Assembly: GCA_965242805.1 (NCBI GenBank)
Contig: CBDETD010000002.1
Span: 3,410,001-3,474,000 of the forward strand
Direction of reading: 5' to 3'
Source of the DNA: JANQEU01 sp965242805
Lineage (GTDB): Bacteria > Bacteroidota > Bacteroidia > Cytophagales > Cyclobacteriaceae
DNA length: 64,000 bases
Part shown: positions 9,167 through 18,341 of the stretch, piece by piece
How the letters are laid out: each line of letters starts with the position of its first letter
Numbering within the stretch: the stretch's first letter is position 1
Position numbers and translations under genes: made by a program
Notes under the pieces: generated by a model
Databases searched by the model: none
What the model was told of the DNA's origin: nothing
What the model saw: the letters and a program-made list of their open reading frames with translations, nothing else

Positions 9167-9626
9167 GGTCAAAACAAGTCTCGATAACATTCTGAAATAT
9201 GCAGTTTCACTTTTAATGTCCATACTGCTGATGGATGTAGTATGGCAGGTTTTTTCCAGGTATGTCTTAAGAGATCCCAGTTCATTTACCGATGAGCTCG
9301 CGAGATTCTTACTTATATGGGTTGCTTTGTTGGGGGCTGCCTATGTCACAGGAATGAGGATGCACCTGGCTATTGATCTTATTCCTTCCAAATACCATAC
9401 GGCCTGGTTTAACAGACTGATTTATGTGTTGATGGGAGTATTTGCAACATTTGCTTTGATAGTTGGAGGATGGCGATTAGTGGTGATCACACTTGCTTTG
9501 GAGCAGAGATCTGCTGCACTACAAATTCCCCTGGGGATTGTCTATTCGGTGATACCTATGTGCGGAATAATTATTCTTCTTTATGTCATTATCGAATTGG
9601 TCAATTCAAAACAGCAAGAGGGTTAA
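9156..9626 (+). CDS. TRAP transporter small permease (DctQ family)
   Basis: This 156-residue protein has four predicted transmembrane segments (about 14-34, 50-68, 88-110 and 127-147). It carries the DctQ-type motif FSRYVLRDPSSFTDELARFLLIW between the first two segments. It pairs with DctM to form the sodium-driven TRAP permease. Its start overlaps the end of the binding-protein gene by 11 bp and its stop shares one base with the dctM ATG (TAATG), which indicates translational coupling. Confidence 0.9.
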   Translation: MLGKVKTSLDNILKYAVSLLMSILLMDVVWQVFSRYVLRDPSSFTDELARFLLIWVALLGAAYVTGMRMHLAIDLIPSKYHTAWFNRLIYVLMGVFATFALIVGGWRLVVITLALEQRSAALQIPLGIVYSVIPMCGIIILLYVIIELVNSKQQEG

Positions 9627-10915
9627 TGGAAGTTCTGATCCTTGTTCTGAGTTTTTTAATACTTCTTTCCTTGGGTGTACCTATTGCCTATAGCATAGGA
9701 CTTTCGGCGTTGCTGGTTTTAACACTTAGTATGGACCCGCTTACGGCCTTCACTACAGTTGCACAAAGAATGGCAACAGGTTTGGACAGCTTCTCACTTT
9801 TGGCCATTCCTTTTTTCATCATGGCAGGGCAGATCATGAATAGTGGAGGGATAGCCAATCGCCTGATCAATTTTGCCAAAGCGCTCCTGGGCTTCTTTCC
9901 GGGTGGATTGACTTATGTCAATGTGCTTGCTTGTATGCTCTTCGGAGCTATTTCGGGTAGTGCGGTGGCTGCAGCCAGTGCCATTGGGAGCTTTATGATT
10001 CCCAGAATGGAAAAGGAAGGATACCCTAAGTCTTTCAGTGCTTCGGTTAATATCACTGCTTCCACCACTGGATTGGTGATCCCTCCCAGTAACGTATTGA
10101 TTGTATATAGTCTTGCAAGTGGGGGAGCGTCAATTGCTGCTCTGTTTTTGGCAGGTTACATTCCAGGTATTTTGATGGGATTGGGTTTGATTATTGTAGG
10201 TGCCATCTATGCTTTCAGGCATAAGCTGCCGAAAGCAGGACGTCCAACAATCAGGGAGGCTATTTTCAGTTTCCTGGATGCCTTCCCAAGTTTACTTCTT
10301 TTGATTATTGTTATGGGGGGTATCGTAGCTGGTATTTTCACAGCTACGGAAGCATCGGCGATCGCTGTCGTGTACACATTAATTTTAGCTTTAGTTGTCT
10401 ATAGAGAACTGGATTTTTCCGGACTTATGAATGTCCTGCTCGAAACCGCCAAGACAACTTCCATCGTGTTGTTCTTAGTAGCCACCTCAATGAGTCTCAG
10501 TTGGGTTATGGCATTTGAAAACATACCTCAGGATGTTTCCAGTGCCTTATTGACTTTAAGTGATAATAAGATTGTGATCTTACTGATTATTAACCTGATA
10601 TTGCTGTTTGTGGGGATCTTCATGGATATTACTCCTGCGATTTTGATTTTCACACCCATTTTCTTACCCGTCGTAACCAATCTGGGAATGAATCCTGTCC
10701 ACTTCGGGATCATTATGGTAATGAATTTATGCATAGGGCTTTGCACCCCACCCGTTGGCTCTGTCTTGTTTGTAGGCATTTCAGTGGCGAAGTTGAGAAT
10801 ACAACAAGTGATCAAGCCATTACTGCCATTATTCATAATCCTGATTGTAGTCTTAATTTTAGTAACTTATATCCCTGAGTTGAGTCTGTTTTTACCCAAT
10901 TTGTTTGAATACTAA
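9626..10915 (+). CDS. TRAP transporter large permease (DctM family)
   Basis: This is a 429-residue polytopic inner-membrane protein. I chose the ATG at 9626 rather than an upstream in-frame codon because MEVLILVLSFLILLSLGVP is the normal DctM start and the TAATG junction couples it to dctQ. Family segments include GAISGSAVAAASAIG, ITASTTGLVIPPSN, FTATEASAIAVVY and NLCIGLCTPPVG. About a dozen hydrophobic helices are visible. It forms the transport channel with DctQ and should import hexuronates with sodium. It ends 11 bp before the DUF1080 gene, which continues the operon. Confidence 0.92.
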   Translation: MEVLILVLSFLILLSLGVPIAYSIGLSALLVLTLSMDPLTAFTTVAQRMATGLDSFSLLAIPFFIMAGQIMNSGGIANRLINFAKALLGFFPGGLTYVNVLACMLFGAISGSAVAAASAIGSFMIPRMEKEGYPKSFSASVNITASTTGLVIPPSNVLIVYSLASGGASIAALFLAGYIPGILMGLGLIIVGAIYAFRHKLPKAGRPTIREAIFSFLDAFPSLLLLIIVMGGIVAGIFTATEASAIAVVYTLILALVVYRELDFSGLMNVLLETAKTTSIVLFLVATSMSLSWVMAFENIPQDVSSALLTLSDNKIVILLIINLILLFVGIFMDITPAILIFTPIFLPVVTNLGMNPVHFGIIMVMNLCIGLCTPPVGSVLFVGISVAKLRIQQVIKPLLPLFIILIVVLILVTYIPELSLFLPNLFEY

Positions 10916-10926
10916 ACGAAGTACCT

Positions 10927-12285
10927 ATGAAAGTTCAAGTTTGCTTATCCCTTCTACTCATTTCAAGTATTGTTTTTGGCCAGGATGGATGGCAGGACCT
11001 CACTCTGGACTTAAAGGACTGGAAACAACTGGGAGGCACGGCAAAATATGAAATTGTGGACGGTATGGTTATAGGGACAGCAGTGACGAACTCTCCTAAT
11101 TCATTTCTAACCACAAAAGAACGATACAGTGATTTTGTCCTGGAATTTGAGGTCTATTTGGGAAATGATATGAACTCAGGTGTTCAGATCCGAAGTAATA
11201 GTTTCCCTGACTATATGAATGGAAGAGTTCATGGATACCAGGTCGAAATTGATCCATCTGATCGAGCATTCAGCGGAGGTATCTATGATGAAGCCCGAAG
11301 AAAATGGCTATATCCACTTGCCAGGAATGAGAAAGGTAGAAAAGCATTCAAAAATGATCGGTGGAATAAGTTTCATGTTGAAGCTATCGGAAACACAATA
11401 AATACCTGGATCAATGGTGTCCACTGTGCACGTTTAGTGGATGATATGACGTCAGAGGGATTCATTGGATTGCAAGTCCATAGCATCCGGGATGAACTGG
11501 CTGGAGTTCAGGTAAAGTGGAAAAACCTTAGGATCGTTACATCTGACTTTGACTCAAAAGTTTGGGAGAAAGATCCGACTGTTCCGGAGATTAGTTACTT
11601 GAATAATAAATTGACAGAGTATGAAAAGAGAAAGGGCTGGAGACTCCTATGGGATGGTGAAAGCTCTGAAGGTTGGAGAGGGGCTAAATTGGACGGATTT
11701 CCTGAAAATGGTTGGGTAATAAATGACGGAGTTCTGACGGTATTAGCGACAGATGGTGGTGAATCCACAGGGCCCGGTGACATTATTACCACGACCCAAT
11801 ACAGTGATTTTGAACTGATCCTCGATTTCAAGATGACAAAAGGTGCCAATAGCGGTATTAAATATTTCGTAGACCCACGACTAAATAAAGGTGAGGGATC
11901 TGCCATAGGGTGTGAATTTCAGATACTGGATGACAAAAATCATCCGGATGCAAAGATGGGAATAGACGGCAACCGCACGTTGGCTTCTCTTTATGATCTG
12001 ATTACAGCAGAAAACTTATCAGTTCCTGGAAGAGGCAAACAATTCAAGGGATTGGATTTCTGGAATCGGGCGAGGATAGTATCTAAAGGAGGTAAGGTTG
12101 AACATTGGTTGAATGATGAAAAGGTAATAGAATACGATAGGAGTTCTCAGATATTTAGGGCCCTTGTTGCTTATAGCAAGTACAAAGACTGGGAGAATTT
12201 TGGCCAATGGCCACAGGGACATATTCTCCTTCAGGATCATGGAAATACCGTTAGTTTTAGAAACATCAAGATCCGCGAATTTTAA
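10927..12285 (+). CDS. Exported protein with two DUF1080 (3-keto-disaccharide hydrolase-type) domains
   Basis: This 452-residue protein has a cleavable signal peptide (about 1-18, ending FGQ). Two copies of the DUF1080 jelly-roll fold follow at about 20-200 and 235-452. Repeated signatures are GVQIRSN with DEARRKWLYP in the first, and GANSGIKYFVD with GCEFQILDD in the second; both end in a strand like VKWKNLRIV or VSFRNIKIREF. DUF1080 proteins are known to cleave 3-keto-glycosides made by Gfo/Idh/MocA dehydrogenases in Bacteroides. The next gene encodes such a dehydrogenase. The substrate, perhaps a uronic-acid-bearing glycoside, is inference from the operon. Confidence 0.85.
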   Translation: MKVQVCLSLLLISSIVFGQDGWQDLTLDLKDWKQLGGTAKYEIVDGMVIGTAVTNSPNSFLTTKERYSDFVLEFEVYLGNDMNSGVQIRSNSFPDYMNGRVHGYQVEIDPSDRAFSGGIYDEARRKWLYPLARNEKGRKAFKNDRWNKFHVEAIGNTINTWINGVHCARLVDDMTSEGFIGLQVHSIRDELAGVQVKWKNLRIVTSDFDSKVWEKDPTVPEISYLNNKLTEYEKRKGWRLLWDGESSEGWRGAKLDGFPENGWVINDGVLTVLATDGGESTGPGDIITTTQYSDFELILDFKMTKGANSGIKYFVDPRLNKGEGSAIGCEFQILDDKNHPDAKMGIDGNRTLASLYDLITAENLSVPGRGKQFKGLDFWNRARIVSKGGKVEHWLNDEKVIEYDRSSQIFRALVAYSKYKDWENFGQWPQGHILLQDHGNTVSFRNIKIREF

Positions 12286-12307
12286 TCAAACAGCAAACCT
12301 TCATGCC

Positions 12308-13639
12308 ATGAAAGAAACACGAAGAGACTTCATTAAAAAGTCAGCAATGCTGACAGCAGGGTTGTCAATTGCTTCCACAGCATCCAGCTACAATCGGATA
12401 ATGGGGGCTAATGATAGGGTCAACGTTGCAATTGTTGGATTGGGCCGAAGATTAGGAGCCTATCCCGAGCCAATTGCGATGAAAGAAAGCAACGCAAGGT
12501 TGCTCTACCTATGCGACGTCATGGCCAGTCAGAGGGAAAAGGCCGCCAGTCGATTTGAAAAGGTAATTGATTACAAACCCAAACTTGAGAATAGCATATT
12601 ACGGGTACTGGAAGACTCTGGTGTTGATGTCATCATCAATGCCACACCCGATCATTGGCATGCTCCGGGCTCGTGGCTTGCCGCTGAAGCAGGAAAACAT
12701 GTCTATGTAGAAAAACCATGCAGTCACAATCCCAAGGAAGGTGAAATACTTATTGAAGCTTCTAATCGGTATGGAAAAGTAATTCAAATGGGCAACCAAC
12801 AACGTTCGGCAGGGGAATCCATTGAAATTATTAAGGCCATCCATGAAGGTGCGATTGGTGAAACCTATCTGGCCATTGCTTTTTATTCCAATCGAAGAGG
12901 AAAGGTAGTTAATCAATCCAAAGCTGAGGTCCCGGTGGGATTAGATTGGGAATTGTGGCAAGGACCTGCCCCCAGAAGGGATTACACTCACAATACATGG
13001 GATTATAACTGGCACTGGTATGGTTGGGATTATGGAACAGCTGAGACAGGCAACAATGCAACTCATGAACTAGATGTAGCCCGATGGGCTCTTCAGGTAG
13101 ATTATCCTTCACAGGTATTTGTGGATGCGTCCAAAAGACATTTCCTCGATGACGGTTGGGAAATGTATGATACAATGGATGCCACATTCACTTATGATAA
13201 TGGTAAAACCATCAAATGGGATGGCAAAAGTAGAAATGGATTTAACACCTACGGGGGAGGGAGAGGGACTATCATTTACGGAACAAAAGGATCAGTCCAT
13301 ATGGACAGGGGAGGATATCGTCATTATGACCGTGATGGCAACCTGGTAAAAGAGCAATTGTCCGGAGGAAGTGAAGGAGGGATTCAACTTGGCGGAGGAG
13401 GTAATATGTCGACCAATCATGTTTTTAATTTCTTCGAGGCCATTAGAGGAAAGCAAGAACAAAGAGCTCCGATAACAGAAGGGCATATCAGTACAATGCT
13501 CTGTCATTACGCCAACATAGCTTACCGGATCGGAGATTCATTTGAATGTGATCCGAAAACAGGGAGGATTTATAATCGAGAGGCAATGGAACTGTGGTCA
13601 AGAACATATGAACCTGGTTGGGAACCAAAGATCGGCTAG
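12308..13639 (+). CDS. Gfo/Idh/MocA family oxidoreductase with Tat-type leader
   Basis: This 443-residue protein has a twin-arginine leader (ETRRDF, R5-R6), a Rossmann loop near 41-49 (AIVGLGRRL) and an intact EKP motif at 135-137 (VYVEKPCSH). Segments such as GNQQRS, WELWQGPAP and WHWYGWDYGTAETGNNATHELD are typical of the larger Bacteroidota members. I chose ATG 12308 because the leader begins there; the open frame extends upstream inside the DUF1080 gene. It follows that gene by 22 bp, so a dehydrogenase plus 3-keto-glycoside-cleaving pair is plausible. Its leader closely resembles that of the Gfo gene at 2015-3223. Confidence 0.88.
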   Translation: MKETRRDFIKKSAMLTAGLSIASTASSYNRIMGANDRVNVAIVGLGRRLGAYPEPIAMKESNARLLYLCDVMASQREKAASRFEKVIDYKPKLENSILRVLEDSGVDVIINATPDHWHAPGSWLAAEAGKHVYVEKPCSHNPKEGEILIEASNRYGKVIQMGNQQRSAGESIEIIKAIHEGAIGETYLAIAFYSNRRGKVVNQSKAEVPVGLDWELWQGPAPRRDYTHNTWDYNWHWYGWDYGTAETGNNATHELDVARWALQVDYPSQVFVDASKRHFLDDGWEMYDTMDATFTYDNGKTIKWDGKSRNGFNTYGGGRGTIIYGTKGSVHMDRGGYRHYDRDGNLVKEQLSGGSEGGIQLGGGGNMSTNHVFNFFEAIRGKQEQRAPITEGHISTMLCHYANIAYRIGDSFECDPKTGRIYNREAMELWSRTYEPGWEPKIG

Positions 13640-13708
13640 AGCTTGAATCAGAGCTTGGTAAAGAATTAACTTCAATTTTTTTATACTTGGCTTGTAAAAT
13701 GGTTTAAT

Positions 13709-14353
13709 GTGAGGATTGCGTTTAACGAGATTTGGAATTTTTTGGACCTGATCGAAAAAGATGATCATAAATGGAGCTATGATCTGCATGCTTCCGAAGT
13801 TGTGATCGAGTCCTTAGGACACAAGCAACTAATTACCCTTAGGGAAGATCCAATTTATGATACAGAACTACTGCCCTCCTTGTTCACATTCAGGGAGATC
13901 CTGTGGCAGCCAGACGTTTTCACTGATTCAAAATCCAGTTTACCAGGATTGAGAATATTGAAAGCATATTGCGAAGAGACGGCTTCCATTTTGCAAGAGG
14001 GAGAAAACGTTGTGGGGGCAGTTTATGAAAAACTGATCCTGGGACTGGCAGGGAACTGCAAGGAGGCAATCGAGTCCATTGAAACCAAGAAGAATAAGGA
14101 AGAGGTGGCGATGGTCCTCGGTGGTTTCAGGACCAAATCATTTCCAATTATCAAATTCTTCATTTATCATCCCAGAAATCGCAAGGATTATTTCAAGGAT
14201 GCCGTAAATCGTCTCAATTACGCAGTCAAGGTCATTCTAACGGAGTTCCATGGCAGGTATACTTCTCTGGAGGATCCTTATTGGGAGGTGAAATATGCCA
14301 AGAGTAAGACCGTTCCCAAAAAACCCGTCAAGGAGAAATCTTCAAAAACCTAA
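13709..14353 (+). CDS. Protein of unknown function with basic C-terminal tail
   Basis: This 214-residue soluble protein would start with GTG at 13709; an ATG two bases upstream is in another frame and stops at once. I see no signal peptide, membrane helix or motif I recognise. The body is mixed alpha/beta in character and the last 20 residues are rich in Lys and Ser (KSKTVPKKPVKEK). It lies about 70 bp after the Gfo gene and 84 bp before a membrane-protein gene, so it may be separately transcribed. No function can be assigned. Confidence 0.6.
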   Translation: MRIAFNEIWNFLDLIEKDDHKWSYDLHASEVVIESLGHKQLITLREDPIYDTELLPSLFTFREILWQPDVFTDSKSSLPGLRILKAYCEETASILQEGENVVGAVYEKLILGLAGNCKEAIESIETKKNKEEVAMVLGGFRTKSFPIIKFFIYHPRNRKDYFKDAVNRLNYAVKVILTEFHGRYTSLEDPYWEVKYAKSKTVPKKPVKEKSSKT

Positions 14354-14437
14354 AACTGCTATTTTAGAGGCCCTGTTTTAAAACATTTCGAACCACAACG
14401 TTACTTGGTTTGTTACGTTGGGTACTCAGGGTGTTCA

Positions 14438-15031
14438 ATGTCTGGAGTTAAGGAAAACATAACTAGTGAAAAGTCACAATTCCTATTACGCAACCTTCTA
14501 AGGGGTCTGGTGTGGTTAACAATATTGATCACAGCATATATCCTGGCCAAGAAGCATCTAAATTTTGATTTTGAGATGGTCTTGGGGCCTATTTATGAGA
14601 ATGTACCGGCGGTTTTTTCGATCTTCCTGCTTTCCGAACTGGTCTTTGGAATTATTCCGCCCGAGTTCTTCATGTTTTGGGCACTTAGACATGAAAACCT
14701 AGTTATCTACCTGGAAAACGTAGTGGTCCTTGCCATGATGTCATATTTCGCTGGTGTTATGGGCTACTATATTGGATCCTATTTTAACTCTACCAAAATC
14801 TACCGATTGATCAGGACCAACTACCTGAGACGATTCGAAAAACTTTTCTACCAATATGGAGGTTTCCTGGTCGTAGTTGCGGCATTGACTCCATTACCTT
14901 TTTCCGGAATATGCATGTTAGTTGGTGCTGTCAAATACAACTTCAGAAAATTTATATGGATCTCTCTTTTACGCTTTGTTCGTTTTACGATTTATGGCAT
15001 CATTATTTGGGAGGCCAATATTCTAAACTAG
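14438..15031 (+). CDS. VTT-domain-like (DedA/SNARE-associated) membrane protein
   Basis: This 197-residue protein has about five hydrophobic helices. I chose ATG 14438; an upstream TTG in frame would add 11 residues without a better leader. Its features recall the VTT/DedA family: a half-helix region with IIPPEFFMFWAL, then YFAGVMGYYIGSYF, and a late segment AALTPLPFSGICMLVGAVKYNFRKFIWISLLRF containing the conserved-type Pro and Gly. DedA-family proteins are implicated in lipid carrier flipping and membrane homeostasis. It ends 1 bp before hemH, so cotranscription is likely. Confidence 0.6.
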   Translation: MSGVKENITSEKSQFLLRNLLRGLVWLTILITAYILAKKHLNFDFEMVLGPIYENVPAVFSIFLLSELVFGIIPPEFFMFWALRHENLVIYLENVVVLAMMSYFAGVMGYYIGSYFNSTKIYRLIRTNYLRRFEKLFYQYGGFLVVVAALTPLPFSGICMLVGAVKYNFRKFIWISLLRFVRFTIYGIIIWEANILN

Positions 15032-15032
15032 C

Positions 15033-16043
15033 ATGTCAAAAACAGGTATTCTTTTAGTCAATCTTGGTACCCCGGATTCGACCAGTGTTCCTGACGTCAG
15101 GAAATACTTACGGGAATTTTTAATGGATAAAAGGGTGATTGATATCCCCTTCATTTTTCGTTGGTTGTTGGTCAATCTGATCATTGCCACGTTTCGGGCT
15201 CCAAAATCGGCGGCCGAATATAGAAAGCTATTTACAGAAAGAGGGTCTCCCTTAAAATTCTACACTGAGGATTTAAAGGATCTTGTCCAAAAGGTATTGA
15301 CAAAAGAATATGTTGTAGAATACGCCATGAGATATCAAAATCCTTCAATCGAAGAAGGATTGAAATCGCTAAATCGTCAAAATGTTTCAAGTCTCCATGT
15401 AATACCGCTCTTTCCTCAATACGCATCAGCCACAACAGGATCAGTGATTGACAAAGTCATGGAGATCACAAAAACCTGGCAGATCATTCCTGAGGTCAAA
15501 TTCACCTCACAGTTTTTCGAACATCCACTGTTTCTGGAGACAATTGTCGATCAGGGAAGACAGATGATGAAGGAAAATGACTATGACCATTTCCTATTCA
15601 GCTACCATGGGCTGCCAGAGCGACAAATCAGAAAAGGATCTGTAGATAATTATTGCCAGTTGGGTAGCTGTTGCAACAAATTGACTGACAAAAATAGATT
15701 CTGTTACAGGGCTCAATGTTTCGAAACAACCAGACTGGTAGCAAGTAAGCTAGGATTAAGTCCGGAACAATATACAGTTTGTTTTCAGTCTCGTTTGGGA
15801 AAGGATCCATGGATCAAGCCTTATACAGAGGATGTCTTGAATGAACTTGCGGAGAAAGGCATAAAGAAAGTATTGGCATTCTCCCCGGCTTTTGTTTCGG
15901 ACTGCCTTGAGACTACCATCGAAGTTGGTGAGACATACCAGGAGGATTTCATAGAAGCTGGTGGAGAAAGATGGGATCTAGTTCCGAGTTTGAATACGGA
16001 GAAAAAATGGGTGGATTGTCTAAAAGACCTGATAATCAATTAG
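15033..16043 (+). CDS. hemH: Ferrochelatase HemH with internal cysteine cluster
   Basis: This 336-residue protein is HemH, which inserts ferrous iron into protoporphyrin IX, the last step of protoheme synthesis. The N-terminus GILLVNLGTPD, FPQYASATTGS, the catalytic H192 in FSYHGLPER and the glutamate E293 in DCLETTIE are all present. Between them is a cysteine-rich stretch (C208, C213, C214, C224, C229). Internal cysteines in some bacterial ferrochelatases ligate a [2Fe-2S] cluster, so a cluster is possible here but not shown. Its stop overlaps the convergent glycosyltransferase stop by 4 bp. Confidence 0.95.
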   Translation: MSKTGILLVNLGTPDSTSVPDVRKYLREFLMDKRVIDIPFIFRWLLVNLIIATFRAPKSAAEYRKLFTERGSPLKFYTEDLKDLVQKVLTKEYVVEYAMRYQNPSIEEGLKSLNRQNVSSLHVIPLFPQYASATTGSVIDKVMEITKTWQIIPEVKFTSQFFEHPLFLETIVDQGRQMMKENDYDHFLFSYHGLPERQIRKGSVDNYCQLGSCCNKLTDKNRFCYRAQCFETTRLVASKLGLSPEQYTVCFQSRLGKDPWIKPYTEDVLNELAEKGIKKVLAFSPAFVSDCLETTIEVGETYQEDFIEAGGERWDLVPSLNTEKKWVDCLKDLIIN

Positions 16044-16744
16044 GACTTATCCTCCAACCAATAATTCTTGCCATATTGATCGACTGACAATCCCAATTTA
16101 TATCTGATCCAGATCCGTAAATCGAACCAGAATGTTTTCCAAAATTGATTCTCAAACCTTCGAGCCGAGGAAATCACCGGATCTTTGATGAGAACCAATC
16201 TTCCTTTCCTGGTAAGTGATCGGCAAAGCATGGCACTTTCAAGAATGGAGGATTCTGGAAATCTCCCCACCTTATCGAGGACATTCCTTTTGACAAAAAG
16301 GGCCTGGTCTCCGAAATACTCCTTGTCAAATCGATACCTGATCTGGTTGAAAAACTGGAGGAACTTAAGTTTCACATCTCTGGTTTCGAATGTCAGCTCG
16401 AATGCACCGGCGACAATTGAGTCCTGAATCATTAGCTGTCTGATTTTCTCATCGAAATGTTTCGGTAAAAGGGTATCTGCGTCAAGGAAGAGTAATATTT
16501 CTGCATGGCTTTTTTCTATTCCTGCATTGAGACTTGCGTATTTTTTTCCAGCCAAAGAAGGATCTGTAAATACAGAACAATGATCCGGAATCCGTTCAAG
16601 TGTTGAGTCCCCACTTCCAGCATCAATTACAATGATCTCCAGCAGATCAGGATCTTTGGCTACGGTCAATGTATGCGAGATAGTGCCTTCTATGTAATTC
16701 TCTTCGTTTAGGGTCGGGATGATTACTGATATCTGCTTATGCAT
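16040..16744 (-). CDS. Family 2 glycosyltransferase (TIGR04283-like)
   Basis: This GT-A fold glycosyltransferase is 234 residues from the ATG at 16744 (MHKQISVIIPTLNEE); an upstream start would add six residues without merit. The nucleotide-binding DAGSGDST and metal-binding LDADT motifs are clear, followed by FGDQALF and a basic C-terminus. Length and motif order match the TIGR04283-like group often annotated as glycosyltransferase 2. Acceptor and donor are unknown. It converges on hemH with overlapping stops and is divergent from the M20 peptidase gene with about 36 bp between starts, so promoters must overlap coding sequence. Confidence 0.85.
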   Translation of the reverse strand: MHKQISVIIPTLNEENYIEGTISHTLTVAKDPDLLEIIVIDAGSGDSTLERIPDHCSVFTDPSLAGKKYASLNAGIEKSHAEILLFLDADTLLPKHFDEKIRQLMIQDSIVAGAFELTFETRDVKLKFLQFFNQIRYRFDKEYFGDQALFVKRNVLDKVGRFPESSILESAMLCRSLTRKGRLVLIKDPVISSARRFENQFWKTFWFDLRIWIRYKLGLSVDQYGKNYWLEDKS

Positions 16745-16780
16745 TCCTATCTTGTATATCAATCAACCAAATTCGAGTCC

Positions 16781-18289
16781 ATGAGATCTGTTTTCTCCAT
16801 CCTTTGCTTTTTTTCTCTCAGTTATGTCGTTTGTCAACCTTCAATATCTGTTTTCGACAAGCATATCGAGGATAATGGACATGAGATCCTGGCAGATTTT
16901 AAGGAACTACTGACCATGCCTAATGTTGCTTATGATTTGCCCAATATTAATAAGAATGCCGACTGGATCGTTGCCGAATTAAAGAAAAGAGATGTGGACA
17001 CCAAATTACTTCGAATGGTGGGGACACCTCCAATCGTATACGGTTTCCTGGATGTTGGTTCGGATCGAACCCTTGCCTTATATGTTCATTATGATGGCCA
17101 ACCTGTGAACAAGGCAAATTGGAAATATGATCCATGGGAACCTACCTTGCTGACAAAGTCCATGGAGGAAGGTGGTGAAGTCATTGAGTTCCCGAAGGAA
17201 GGAGAAGAGATCGACGAAGAATGGAGGATCTATGGCCGTTCCGCAGGTGATGATAAGGCGCCGATCATTTCTATCCTGACCGCATTGGATGCAATCAAAG
17301 CTAATGATCTGAAGATCTCATCGAACCTGGTTTTCTTTTTTGAAGGTCAGGAAGAAGCGGGTTCCAGGCAGCTACGGAGATACCTCGAAGATAATCGTGA
17401 CCTAATTGACAAGATAGACCTATGGATGTTTTGTGATGGACCCGTTCATCAATCCAGAATTCCTCAATTAGTGTTCGGGGTACGTGGTGTAACCGGGATG
17501 GAGATCACAGTATATGGACCCAATCGAGCTTTGCATAGTGGCCATTATGGGAACTGGGCTCCGGTACCGGGTCAAATGATCAGTTCGTTGATTGCCAGTA
17601 TGAAAGACGCTGAAGGGAATGTGATCATAGATGGATTCTATGATGATGTGGAACCTTTGACATCAGCAGAAATTGAGGCTTTGGCGAATATACCTGAGAT
17701 TGATGGACAGCTGAAGAAGGAGCTTGGGCTCAATGACACGGAAGGAAAGGAATCACTGTATGAAAGATTGCTTTATCCATCTCTTACAATTCGTGGTTTG
17801 AGTAGTGGGAATGTTGGAGACCTGGCTCGAAATGTGATCCCTGCCACAGCGACCGCTTCTATTGGGATCCGATTGGTCAAGGGTTGTGATCCTGATAAAA
17901 TGAAAGATCTGGTAAAAGCCCATGTGGAGAAACAAGGCTATTTTATTGTTGAGGATGATCCTGATCAGGAAACACGGTTGAAATATCCGAAGATCGCAAA
18001 GATCACGATGTCAAGTGGCTATCCGGCTGCCCGAACGTCCATGACGGATCCTTTTGCTAAAATGGTAATTGAAAGGACGAAGGATGTTGTGGGTGAGGAC
18101 CTGATTTTATTACCTACATTAGGAGGATCGCTGCCACTTTATCTGTTTACAGATGTCTTGCAGAAACCCGCCATCATCGTCCCCGTAGCTAATCACGACA
18201 ATAATCAGCATGCCGCCAACGAGAATCTCAGGATCGCCAATCTCTGGTACGGGATCCGCTTGATGGGTGGGATCATGACCATGAAGTAA
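16781..18289 (+). CDS. Secreted M20-family metallopeptidase
   Basis: This 502-residue protein runs from ATG 16781, chosen because a clear signal peptide (MRSVFSILCFFSLSYVVCQ) starts there. M20 dizinc motifs are present: YVHYDGQPV (His-x-Asp), GRSAGDDKAP (bridging Asp), EGQEEAGS (catalytic Glu and zinc Glu) and a late conserved HAANE. The dimerisation-domain signature GPNRALHSGHYG is also visible. It is likely a periplasmic di- or carboxypeptidase, or an amidohydrolase of the same fold; the substrate is unknown. A palindromic hairpin 6 bp after the stop serves as a shared terminator with the convergent gene. Confidence 0.9.
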   Translation: MRSVFSILCFFSLSYVVCQPSISVFDKHIEDNGHEILADFKELLTMPNVAYDLPNINKNADWIVAELKKRDVDTKLLRMVGTPPIVYGFLDVGSDRTLALYVHYDGQPVNKANWKYDPWEPTLLTKSMEEGGEVIEFPKEGEEIDEEWRIYGRSAGDDKAPIISILTALDAIKANDLKISSNLVFFFEGQEEAGSRQLRRYLEDNRDLIDKIDLWMFCDGPVHQSRIPQLVFGVRGVTGMEITVYGPNRALHSGHYGNWAPVPGQMISSLIASMKDAEGNVIIDGFYDDVEPLTSAEIEALANIPEIDGQLKKELGLNDTEGKESLYERLLYPSLTIRGLSSGNVGDLARNVIPATATASIGIRLVKGCDPDKMKDLVKAHVEKQGYFIVEDDPDQETRLKYPKIAKITMSSGYPAARTSMTDPFAKMVIERTKDVVGEDLILLPTLGGSLPLYLFTDVLQKPAIIVPVANHDNNQHAANENLRIANLWYGIRLMGGIMTMK

Positions 18290-18295
18290 GATTAT

Positions 18296-18327
18296 ATCTG
18301 GCTCGGAAGTTACTTCCGAGCCCAGAT
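18296..18327. repeat. GGAAGT/ACTTCC-core palindrome, copy 1 (terminator position)
   Basis: The arms ATCTGGCTCGGAAGT and ACTTCCGAGCCCAGAT flank a single T, with a one-base bulge. It lies between two convergent genes (M20 peptidase and barrel-like protein), where a bidirectional terminator is expected. The core and the ATCT/AGAT ends are shared with four other copies in the window. Confidence 0.8.
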
Positions 18328-18341
18328 AGAAATGGAAACGT

